NCBI RefSeq assembly: GCF_022867805.1
Contig: NZ_JALIFO010000006.1
Coordinates: 1,178,001 to 1,242,000 of the forward strand
Direction: 5' to 3'
Source of the DNA: Cuneatibacter sp. NSJ-177
GTDB lineage: Bacteria; Bacillota; Clostridia; Lachnospirales; Lachnospiraceae
DNA: 64,000 nucleotides
In this document: in pieces, positions 50,797 through 58,627 of the stretch
How positions within the stretch are numbered: position 1 is the first letter of the stretch
How the letters are laid out: every line of letters begins with the position of its first letter
Notes under the pieces: generated by a model
The model's database searches: none
What the model was told of the DNA's origin: nothing
Seen by the model: the letters and a program-made list of their open reading frames with translations, nothing else
Made by a program: the position numbers and the translations under genes

Positions 50797-51651
50797 ATGC
50801 ACTTAGAATTAAAAGACACCACCCTATATTATGAGGAATTTGGCCAAGGAAACCGGTATATCCTGTCTGCGATGCAGCAGCTGGATCCAGACCGAAAAGG
50901 CTGGCCCTATGATCTGGCGGAGGAAGGGTATCATGTTTATGCCATTCAGATGCGCGGATATGGGCAGTCTGCTCATGTAGAGGAGGGCTATGGAGAAAGC
51001 TGGTATGATGTCTGGGCCGATGACGTCGCAGACTTTGCCACAGCCAAGGGAATCCACCGCTTTCTTTATACGGGAGCCTCTGATGGAGGCGGGGTCGGCT
51101 GGCATCTTTGCCTGCGCCACCCGGAACGTTTGGTTGCCTTCGCAGGGCTGGCTGCCGGCCCTCATTCCCGCAGTATCGGAAAAATTTCGCCGAGCCGAAA
51201 GTATACGATCGACGCAGCCGGCAGCAAGGCCGCGGTAGACCAGCTGGCAAAGTATCACCGCCAACGGATATTATACTTTGCCAAAAAGTTTGCTTCGGAT
51301 CCGGAGCTGAAAGAAGAATTTTTACAGAAGGCAGAAAAGATTTACGAGCTGAAGATCAACATGAAACCGGAAGAAATGAAAATTCAGCCCGGGATCACGC
51401 TGCCTTGGCTCAAAACCGACGAGGAGGTGTTGGAGGCTCTTTCTTCGATTCCATTTCCGGTGCTTCTTTTAATCGGAATGAAAGATGCGATGGTGCCAAT
51501 CAGCAAGACCATCCAGCCCCTCTCTGCAATTGAAAACGCCAAGGCCGTCTTTTACCAGGAGGCGAATCATCTCCTGTACTATGGAAGACGTGAGGATGTA
51601 CGGCGGGAGATCGCCTCTTTTGCGGCCGAAGCTTTTGCGAAGGAAGAATAA
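50797..51651 (+). CDS. Alpha/beta-hydrolase
   Basis: A 284-residue alpha/beta-hydrolase fold protein. The nucleophile motif is GASDGG with Ser in the elbow, the acid is in LLLIGMKDAMVP, and the histidine is in QEANHLLYYG. The oxyanion region (HVYAIQMRGYGQSAHVEEGYG) fits small esterase or lactonase relatives. The start is taken at ATG 50797, seven bases after GAGGAGG; an ATG at 50791 is too close to that site. It is read divergently from the PucR-type gene and is followed 156 bases later by the second CitMHS transporter. Confidence 0.88.
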   Translation: MHLELKDTTLYYEEFGQGNRYILSAMQQLDPDRKGWPYDLAEEGYHVYAIQMRGYGQSAHVEEGYGESWYDVWADDVADFATAKGIHRFLYTGASDGGGVGWHLCLRHPERLVAFAGLAAGPHSRSIGKISPSRKYTIDAAGSKAAVDQLAKYHRQRILYFAKKFASDPELKEEFLQKAEKIYELKINMKPEEMKIQPGITLPWLKTDEEVLEALSSIPFPVLLLIGMKDAMVPISKTIQPLSAIENAKAVFYQEANHLLYYGRREDVRREIASFAAEAFAKEE

Positions 51652-51807
51652 CACGAATTGCCCATTCCACCGGCATCGTTCTTGTGCAAACTATCCATTG
51701 TAGAAAAACTAAATAGATTTTATGATATTTTAAGAAATATAAAGTCATCAGCCGTCAATCCAATTCAGGATTCCGGAGAAGTACGGCGGTAAGGGAAGGT
51801 GCAAAAG

Positions 51808-53109
51808 ATGTCGTGGAATAGTATTGTTACTTTAATTATGATGGCCGCCATCATCGTACTGTTGTTTCGGGGAGTCAGCAGCCCGGGCGTGATTTTCAGT
51901 GTGATTCCCATTATTGCCTGCCTGATCATGGGATTTGGTCCGACACAGATCAACGGTTTCATTGGAGACGGTTTGAAATCGATCTCCGGTACGTTATTCC
52001 TGATGGTCTTCGCTGTGCTCTACTTCGGCATGCTCCACGAGGCAGGCGTTTTTCAGGCCCTGATCCGGCTGGTCATCCGTTTTTTAGGCAACAGCGTCGT
52101 TGGCACGATGTGGGCCACCGCGATGATCGGTGTGTTAACCCAGCTAGATGGTTCCGGGGCCACCACAGCACTCTGTACGATCCCGACCATGCGGCCGATC
52201 TACGAAAAACAAAAAATCCGTCCGGAAGCATTGCTATTGGTGGAAAGTCTGGCTTCCGGAGTCCTTTGCCTGCTTCCTTGGGCGCCCGGCCTGTGTGAAG
52301 CCGCCGCCTATGTGGGAGTAGAGGTTTATGATGTCTTTCTCTGGCTTGTCCCGCTTTTCATCTTTTCCATTGCCGCGCTGTTTGTGCTGTGTATTCCCCT
52401 GGCCATGTTTGAAAAACGCCGCGGAGCCGGTATGAGCCCAGAAGAATTTGAACAGATGAAACTGGAACTCCACAAACCGCTTGCTTTTCCTTTGGGAAAA
52501 GGCGTCGCGATATTCGATGGAATTGTGACATTGGTTTTAATGGCTTCCCTTCTTGGGGGCTGGGTGAAGACGAATTTTGCCTTCGGACTCGCCTATGGCA
52601 TCCTTTTGATCGCCAATTTCCGCGACATCAAAAAGCAGCGGGATTACGTAAAAAAACAGGCTCCGATGGCCCTTGAGCTGGCATTTACCATGCTAGGGGT
52701 CGGTGTTCTGGTCGGTGTAAATCAGGGAACCGGCGCCATGGGAGAGCTGGCCAGCTGGATCGTAGCCAATACGTCTTCGGGATTCTTGGCTCATCTTCCT
52801 GTCATCCTCTGCCTGTTCAGCATGCCGCTTTCCATCACGATTGGCGGTTCGAAAAATTCGGTCGTCCTGCCGGCCATCATTCCCATGGTAGCAAGTTTCG
52901 GCTTCGCACCGGTTCAGGTACTGGGAGCAGTCTTTGCAACCGGCGTCATCAGCGCGAACCTCAGTCTTTTTAATGCAGCGCCGTATCTGGCCTTAGGCCT
53001 GGCCGGTGTGGAGATGAAAGATCATCTGAAATATTCTCTGCTTCCGGTTTACGGCTTTAGCCTGCTGATGATTCTTTTCTTGGTAGTCACAGGAATGCTG
53101 CCGCTTTAA
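51808..53109 (+). CDS. CitMHS-type carboxylate transporter (copy 2)
   Basis: A 433-residue paralogue of the transporter at 45500, with the same order of conserved segments (GLKSISGTLFLMVFAVLYF, SGATTALCTIPTMRPIYEKQ, LPWAPGLCEAAAYVGVEVYD, IGGSKNSVVLPAIIPM). The two differ most in the cytoplasmic loops and in helix 4. The start is ATG 51808, eight bases after GGGAAGG; an in-frame GTG at 51799 is less likely. No terminator could be defined after the stop before alaS. It is the rightmost gene of the hydrolase island. Confidence 0.88.
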   Translation: MSWNSIVTLIMMAAIIVLLFRGVSSPGVIFSVIPIIACLIMGFGPTQINGFIGDGLKSISGTLFLMVFAVLYFGMLHEAGVFQALIRLVIRFLGNSVVGTMWATAMIGVLTQLDGSGATTALCTIPTMRPIYEKQKIRPEALLLVESLASGVLCLLPWAPGLCEAAAYVGVEVYDVFLWLVPLFIFSIAALFVLCIPLAMFEKRRGAGMSPEEFEQMKLELHKPLAFPLGKGVAIFDGIVTLVLMASLLGGWVKTNFAFGLAYGILLIANFRDIKKQRDYVKKQAPMALELAFTMLGVGVLVGVNQGTGAMGELASWIVANTSSGFLAHLPVILCLFSMPLSITIGGSKNSVVLPAIIPMVASFGFAPVQVLGAVFATGVISANLSLFNAAPYLALGLAGVEMKDHLKYSLLPVYGFSLLMILFLVVTGMLPL

Positions 53110-53331
53110 TCATTTCTGCATTCCTTTTTTTGCCCGCATCGCCCTGAGCTGTGAGAATCCATCCGGTTCCGGGCGTTTGCTTTTTCGCGCGGGCAGAGCG
53201 GCAAATTTTTTTCTTGCGAAATAAGAACACTTATGATAACATAAAAGTTAGCTGTTATGCCGGGATTCCGTAGGTTTCCCGGCATTCGAGCGGACATAGA
53301 AAACAATACGAAACCACTTGGAGGCAAAATC

Positions 53332-55983
53332 GTGAAAAAATACGGCGTAAACGAACTCCGAAAGATGTTCCTGGACTTTTTCGCCAGCAAAGGGCATCTG
53401 TGTAAGAGCAGTTATTCCCTGATCCCCCATAATGACAACAGCGTTCTGCTGATTCCGGCCGGTATGGCCCCCTTAAAACCCTATTTCACCGGTCAGGAAG
53501 TCCCCCCCTGCACCAGAATGGCCACCTGTCAGAAGTGCATCCGCACCGGCGACATTGAAAATGTCGGAAAAACGGCGCGGCACGGCACGTTTTTTGAAAT
53601 GCTCGGAAACTTTTCCTTTGGCGACTACTTTAAAAAGGAAGCGCTGGCTTGGTCCTGGGAATTCCTGACCGAAGTGGTGGGCCTTGATCCGGACCGCCTG
53701 TACCCGTCCGTCTATGAGGACGACGACGAGGCGTTTGAGATCTGGAATCAGGAGATCGGAATCCCGGCGGAGCGGATTTTCCGTTTCGGCAAGGAGGACA
53801 ACTTCTGGGAGCACGGCGCCGGTCCCTGCGGCCCCTGCTCGGAGATCTACTATGACCGCGGCGAGAAGTACGGCTGCGGAAAGCCCGGCTGCACCGTCGG
53901 CTGCGACTGCGACCGCTATATGGAAGTCTGGAATGATGTATTCACCCAGTTCAACGGAGACGGAAAAGGAAATTACGTAGAGCTGGAGAAGAAAAACATT
54001 GACACCGGCATGGGCCTAGAGCGCCTGGCTGTTGTGGTGCAGGACGTGGATTCGATCTTTAATGTTGATACGATCCGCGCTCTGTTGGACGAGGTCTGCA
54101 AGCTGGCCCATGTCACCTACAATAAAGACCATGAGACGGACATTTCCCTGCGCCTGATCACGGATCACATCCGCTCGGTGACCTTCATGGTTTCCGACGG
54201 CATTCTTCCCTCCAACGAGGGACGCGGCTATGTCCTGCGCCGTCTGCTGCGCCGGGCCGCCCGCCACGGCCGTCTGCTGGGCATCGAAGGGAAGTTCCTG
54301 ACCACCCTCAGCAAAAAGGTGATCGAGGTTTCAAAAGACGGCTACCCGGAGCTGGCGGATAAAGAAACCTTTATCTTCAACGTGATCAATGAAGAAGAAG
54401 ACAAATTCAATAAGACCATCGACCAGGGCCTCAGCATCCTATCCGAGATGGAGGCGGCGATGGTTAAAGATGGAGAGAAGGTCTTAAACGGCGCCGATGC
54501 CTTTAAGCTCTATGACACCTATGGATTCCCTCTGGATCTGACCAAGGAAATCCTGGAAGAAAAAGGCTTCGGTGTGGATGAGGACGGATTTGCCGCCTCC
54601 ATGAAAGAGCAGAAGGAAAAGGCCAGAAAGGCCCGCAAGACCACAAACTATATGGGTGCAGATGTGACGGTCTATCAGTCCATCGACCCCAATCTGACTT
54701 CTGTGTTCACCGGATATGATAAGTTGGAAGGAGATTCCAAGATTGCGGTGCTGACCACGGAAGAGGAGCTGGTACAAGCCTTAACCGACGGCCAGACCGG
54801 AACGATCCTGACAGAGGAAACCCCGTTTTATGCGACCAGCGGCGGACAGCAGGCGGACACCGGCGTGATCACACTTCCGGACGGCAGCCAGTTTTCCGTG
54901 GAAGATACGATCAAGCTTCCGGGCGGAAAGATCGGCCATGTGGGCAAAGTGACCTCTGGGATGTTCAAGACGGGTGATCTGGTTCACCTGACGGTGGATG
55001 CAGCAAAGCGCCAGGCAGCCGCCAAAAACCACAGCGCGACCCATCTGCTGCAAAAAGCGCTCCGCTTAACGCTGGGAAGCCACGTGGAACAGGCCGGTTC
55101 CTATGTCGACGCGGAACGGCTGCGCTTTGACTTTACCCATTTTTCCGCCATGACGCCGGAGGAGCTGGCGAAAGTGGAGGAGATCGTTAACAAAGAAATC
55201 CTCGCGGATTTGAACGTGAATACCCAGATCATGAGTCTGGAAGAGGCGAAGAAAACCGGAGCCATGGCCCTCTTCGGCGAGAAGTACGGCGATGAAGTGC
55301 GTGTGGTCTCCATGGGAGACTTCTCCACCGAGCTCTGCGGCGGCACCCATGTGAAAAATACCGGCGACATCAACTGCTTTAAGATTATCTCCGAGTCCGG
55401 CGTGGCGGCCGGCGTGCGCCGGATCGAGGCATTAACCTCCACCGGTCTCCTGAACTATTATGCGGAGATCGAAGAGCGGCTGAATCAGGCGGCTCAGGCG
55501 GCGAAATCCACGCCCACGAACCTGGAAGCCCGGATCCACCAGATGAACGAAGAAATCAAGGCCCTCCAGTCGGAGAATGAAAAGCTGAAAAATCAGATGG
55601 CCAAGGAGGCCCTGGGCGATGTGATGAATCAGGTTCAGGAAGTAGCTGGGGTAAAGGTGCTTGCCTCCAAGCTGGAAGGCGTGGACATGAATGAGCTCCG
55701 CAATCTCGGCGACCAGCTGAAAGAAAAGCTGGGAGAAGGCGTCGTGGTATTGGCGTCGTCCAAAGACGGAAAGGTCAACCTGATCACCATGGCGACCGAC
55801 GGCGCTCAGAAAAAAGGCGCTCACGCGGGGAACCTGATCAAAGCCATTGCCTCCGAAGTCGGCGGCGGCGGCGGCGGGCGGCCGGGCATGGCTCAAGCCG
55901 GAGGAAAGAATCCGGCCGGAATTGACAAGGCGCTGTCAAAGGCGCTGGAGACCGTTGCCGTTCAGGTAGAATCGACACGCTAA
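53332..55983 (+). CDS. alaS: Alanyl-tRNA synthetase
   Basis: An 883-residue alanyl-tRNA synthetase. The class II catalytic core begins with KKYGVNELRKMFLDFFASKG, followed by the tRNA-binding and editing regions. The editing zinc site appears as HSATH and CGGTH, and a glycine-rich segment (GGGGGGRP) with the C-Ala domain closes the protein. GTG 53332 is the start, eight bases after TTGGAGG; reading from upstream ATG codons would add an unrelated N-terminus. It attaches alanine to tRNA-Ala in the cytoplasm. I saw no T-box in the 220-base gap before it. Confidence 0.97.
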   Translation: MKKYGVNELRKMFLDFFASKGHLCKSSYSLIPHNDNSVLLIPAGMAPLKPYFTGQEVPPCTRMATCQKCIRTGDIENVGKTARHGTFFEMLGNFSFGDYFKKEALAWSWEFLTEVVGLDPDRLYPSVYEDDDEAFEIWNQEIGIPAERIFRFGKEDNFWEHGAGPCGPCSEIYYDRGEKYGCGKPGCTVGCDCDRYMEVWNDVFTQFNGDGKGNYVELEKKNIDTGMGLERLAVVVQDVDSIFNVDTIRALLDEVCKLAHVTYNKDHETDISLRLITDHIRSVTFMVSDGILPSNEGRGYVLRRLLRRAARHGRLLGIEGKFLTTLSKKVIEVSKDGYPELADKETFIFNVINEEEDKFNKTIDQGLSILSEMEAAMVKDGEKVLNGADAFKLYDTYGFPLDLTKEILEEKGFGVDEDGFAASMKEQKEKARKARKTTNYMGADVTVYQSIDPNLTSVFTGYDKLEGDSKIAVLTTEEELVQALTDGQTGTILTEETPFYATSGGQQADTGVITLPDGSQFSVEDTIKLPGGKIGHVGKVTSGMFKTGDLVHLTVDAAKRQAAAKNHSATHLLQKALRLTLGSHVEQAGSYVDAERLRFDFTHFSAMTPEELAKVEEIVNKEILADLNVNTQIMSLEEAKKTGAMALFGEKYGDEVRVVSMGDFSTELCGGTHVKNTGDINCFKIISESGVAAGVRRIEALTSTGLLNYYAEIEERLNQAAQAAKSTPTNLEARIHQMNEEIKALQSENEKLKNQMAKEALGDVMNQVQEVAGVKVLASKLEGVDMNELRNLGDQLKEKLGEGVVVLASSKDGKVNLITMATDGAQKKGAHAGNLIKAIASEVGGGGGGRPGMAQAGGKNPAGIDKALSKALETVAVQVESTR

Positions 55984-56078
55984 AAGCAAGAGAAACCAGA
56001 AGAGTAGGGCTTTCTCCTTTGAAACCCCTCCTCCGGTCAAAAACAAGCAAGAAATTTTGAATTCTGCGTATTTTTTTG

Positions 56079-56106
56079 TTGACGAATTGAAATAATATGA
56101 TATAAT
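56079..56106 (+). promoter_or_regulatory. rpsU promoter
   Basis: TTGACG (56079-56084), 16 bases and TATAAT (56101-56106), about 70 bases before the start codon. Confidence 0.75.
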
Positions 56107-56175
56107 TTAGAGTGTGCTAAAAAGTACCCAAACAGTTGCACAATTTTACAACTGGAGGGAGGTTAGGTGTGAGTC

Positions 56176-56352
56176 ATGGCAAACGTAATCGTGAAAGAAA
56201 ATGAAACGTTGGACAGCGCTCTCCGCAGATTCAAGAGAAACTGTGCGAAGGATGGCATCCAGCAGGAGATTCGGAAAAGAGAACATTACGAGAAACCCAG
56301 CGTCAGACGCAAAAAGAAGTCTGAAGCTGCGAGAAAGCGTAAGTACAACTAA
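56176..56352 (+). CDS. rpsU: Ribosomal protein S21
   Basis: A 58-residue S21 protein of the 30S subunit, near the mRNA exit. The sequence ([20 protein letters not shown], then [20 protein letters not shown]) is the standard Firmicutes form with the arginine- and lysine-rich C-terminus. The stop is TAA 56350-56352. A GGAGGGAGG region lies about 15 bases upstream of the ATG. It has its own promoter and terminator. In other Firmicutes S21 is encoded beside yqeY and the yqf genes, matching the neighbours here. Confidence 0.97.
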   Translation: MANVIVKENETLDSALRRFKRNCAKDGIQQEIRKREHYEKPSVRRKKKSEAARKRKYN

Positions 56353-56367
56353 AACGATTCTTATTGG

Positions 56368-56395
56368 AGGACGGTCTGAAAGACCGTCCTTTTTT
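56368..56395 (+). terminator. rpsU terminator
   Basis: AGGACGGTCT and AGACCGTCCT form a perfect 10-base stem with a GAA loop, followed by five T residues. Confidence 0.95.
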
Positions 56396-56432
56396 CGTCT
56401 TTTTTCTACTGTTCTTTCCCCCGTCCCCGCCG

Positions 56433-56440
56433 CATACACT
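56433..56440 (+). promoter_or_regulatory. Sigma-E-like -10 element before yqfC
   Basis: CATACACT matches the mother-cell sigma-E -10 consensus. A good -35 was not found at the expected distance of 13-15 bases, so this is a partial match. The yqfC gene is sporulation-specific in other species. Confidence 0.45.
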
Positions 56441-56469
56441 GTTAGAAACAAAGGGAAAAGGAGCCGCCT

Positions 56470-56718
56470 GTGAACCGAGAGAATACCATCGGAGATAAGC
56501 TCCTGATGCAGTCCGCCGTTTTGACCTGCACGGGCAGCCGCGAGGCGATTATAGAAAATTACCGGAGCGTGCGCAGCCTGACCGATAAACGGATCGAAGT
56601 TCTGACCAGGACGTGCCTGGTCATTGTCGAGGGCGAAGAGCTGAAAGCAGCCTATTACACCAAAGAGGAGATGAAGATCACCGGAAAAATCTGTTCGATT
56701 CAATATGCAGAAAGGTAA
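56470..56718 (+). CDS. yqfC: Sporulation protein YqfC (YabP/YqfC family)
   Basis: An 82-residue member of the YabP/YqfC family, made in the mother cell during spore formation. The characteristic core is the strand-rich segment RIEVLTRTCLVIVEGEELKAAYY. Translation begins at GTG 56470, behind AAAAGGAG, which is common for this gene. It overlaps none of its neighbours but is 5 bases ahead of yqfD, forming the usual yqfC-yqfD pair. Its precise role is not known. Confidence 0.9.
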   Translation: MNRENTIGDKLLMQSAVLTCTGSREAIIENYRSVRSLTDKRIEVLTRTCLVIVEGEELKAAYYTKEEMKITGKICSIQYAER

Positions 56719-56723
56719 CGTCT

Positions 56724-57971
56724 ATGTTCCGAAAATTTATGGATTGGTTCCGGGGACGGGTGTTGGTGCATGTCAGCGGCTTGTCGCCGGAACGATTTTT
56801 AAATCTGTGCGCGGGAAACGGCTTTGTGCTGCGGGATCTGAAAAGAACCGGGGGCGGTTACGAATGTATCATGAGCCTTCCGGAATACCGCGAAGCCAGG
56901 CGTCTGGCCAAGAAAGCGAAGGCAACCCTCCGGATACAGAGGAAAATGGGCCTTCCTTTCTTTTTGTTTCAGCAGAGAAAGCGGAAAGCATGGGCGGCCG
57001 GTTTTCTCCTGGCGCTGGGGCTGCTCTACGCGGCCTCTCTGTTCCTTTGGGACATTCAGTTGGAGGGAAACACACGCTACACCGACGATATTATCCGCAG
57101 CTACCTAAAAGCAAACGGAATTACATACGGAATGCCCATGGACTCGATTGTCTGCGAGGAAATCGAGAAGGCCCTCCGAAATGAGTACACGAATATCACC
57201 TGGGTTTCCGCTCAAATTTCAGGCGTCAAGTTAAAGATTCAGATCAAAGAAAACTTTGGCCTCCTGGAAGCGCCCCAAAAGGATCTGACGCCGAAAGACG
57301 TGGTGGCGGACAAGGACGGGGTGATCACGGAGATCGTAACCCGCTCCGGCATTCCGCAGGCGGCGGCCGGCGACGCCGTCACCCAGGGGCAGGTGCTGAT
57401 ATCGGGGCGGATTCCTCTGATCGACGACAGCGGAGAGACGGTCAGCTATGAGGAGGTTCCTGCGGACGGCACCATCATCGCCCGGACGGAAATTCCCTAC
57501 GCCTGGCAGCGCTCCATCTTTGAGGAAACCCGCCGTGTGACAAAAACAAGGCTGAAAGGCCTGGCGTTGGTTTTCGGGGATAACCGGGCCGCCATCGGCG
57601 GCGGGGCGCAGCCCGGAGAAATGAAATACCGGATGACCGAATATTACACGCCCTGCCTTTTCGATAACTTTGTGCTGCCAATCACCCTGGAGACCACGCT
57701 GGAATACACCTATGAGACCGAGGTCCGAAAGCTGACCGAAGAGGAGCAGAAAGAAAAAATGGAAGCTGCTTTCCTGGAAAAAGAGGCGGAGTGGAAAGAA
57801 GAAGGTTATACGGTAGTGGAAAAAAATCTCAACCTGTCTGAGGGACCGTTTTTGCTGACGGTAAACGGTACCGTGGTTTTGGAAGGGCCGATGGGGAAGG
57901 AAAGCCCTCTGGCGGAAACTCCGGAAGGAGAGACCGCGCCGGAGCCGTCCGGAGAGGATACCGAGGAGTGA
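56724..57971 (+). CDS. yqfD: Sporulation protein YqfD
   Basis: A 415-residue sporulation membrane protein. A cytoplasmic N-terminal part of about 90 residues (MFRKFMDWFRGRVLVHVSG, RKMGLPFFLFQQRKRK) is followed by a membrane helix (AAGFLLALGLLYAASLFLW) and a large outer domain with POTRA-like beta-strands (QLEGNTRYTDDIIRSYLKAN). A charged C-terminal tail closes the protein. The start is ATG 56724 after GAAAGG; the longer upstream frame runs through yqfC. In most relatives phoH comes next, but here four unrelated genes intervene. Confidence 0.93.
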   Translation: MFRKFMDWFRGRVLVHVSGLSPERFLNLCAGNGFVLRDLKRTGGGYECIMSLPEYREARRLAKKAKATLRIQRKMGLPFFLFQQRKRKAWAAGFLLALGLLYAASLFLWDIQLEGNTRYTDDIIRSYLKANGITYGMPMDSIVCEEIEKALRNEYTNITWVSAQISGVKLKIQIKENFGLLEAPQKDLTPKDVVADKDGVITEIVTRSGIPQAAAGDAVTQGQVLISGRIPLIDDSGETVSYEEVPADGTIIARTEIPYAWQRSIFEETRRVTKTRLKGLALVFGDNRAAIGGGAQPGEMKYRMTEYYTPCLFDNFVLPITLETTLEYTYETEVRKLTEEEQKEKMEAAFLEKEAEWKEEGYTVVEKNLNLSEGPFLLTVNGTVVLEGPMGKESPLAETPEGETAPEPSGEDTEE

Positions 57972-58109
57972 ATTAAGGAATCCTTTTGAAAAGAAACGGA
58001 AATACTTCATTTGACAAGGAAGCCTAACTGTGCAAAACTAAAATCAGGTTGGTTCCCGCAAGAAAAAGTCATTCGGAACCACGCTATTATTATACTAGGA
58101 GGATATGAG

Positions 58110-58469
58110 ATGGGATGTCTCGGAAATACGTTATGGTTTGTGTTCGGCGGCTGTATCAGCGGCCTTAGCTGGTGCCTGGCCGGGTGTCTTTGGTGCATCA
58201 CGATTCTCGGAATTCCGATCGGCCTGCAATGCTTTAAATTCGCCTCCCTTTGCTTCTTTCCGTTTGGGAAAGAGGTACGGTACGGAGGAGGGGCTGGTTC
58301 TTTTTTACTAAATTTACTCTGGCTGATTTTTTCCGGCCTGATCCTGGCGATCGAATCGGCTGTTTTAGGTCTGATTTGGTGCATTACCATCGTCGGAATT
58401 CCGTTTGGGCTCCAGCATTTCAAACTGGCAAAACTGGCGCTGATGCCTTTTGGATCGGAAGTAATCTAG
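58110..58469 (+). CDS. YccF domain protein
   Basis: A 119-residue inner-membrane protein with two YccF repeats. Each contains a membrane pair and the motif WCITILGIPIGLQCFKFASL or its second copy WCITIVGIPFGLQHFKLAKL, ending in FPFGKEV and MPFGSEV. The family is found across bacteria without a defined role. The ATG at 58110 follows AGGAGGATATGAG. The 138 bases between yqfD and this gene include an inverted repeat, TGGTTCC/GGAACCA, around 58050-58080. Confidence 0.9.
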   Translation: MGCLGNTLWFVFGGCISGLSWCLAGCLWCITILGIPIGLQCFKFASLCFFPFGKEVRYGGGAGSFLLNLLWLIFSGLILAIESAVLGLIWCITIVGIPFGLQHFKLAKLALMPFGSEVI

Positions 58470-58627
58470 GAAGATTCCCATGGCGCTTCTTCCGTTTCTG
58501 TGTTAGAATATGGTTACGGATAGTTTCCTCTTTCAACCCACGGTCAAATCCTGATCCGCCGGATCGGGGAGCTGTCTGAAAAACACCGGCTTATGGAGCG
58601 GCGGATATCACGGGAAGGAACGTCAAG

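Noticed and set aside
53110-53331. T-box leader before alaS
   Set aside because: No T-box core sequence or terminator/antiterminator pair was found in the short gap.
55861-55882. GGC repeat in alaS as a microsatellite or frameshift site
   Set aside because: It encodes the glycine-rich segment of the C-terminal domain common in AlaRS proteins.
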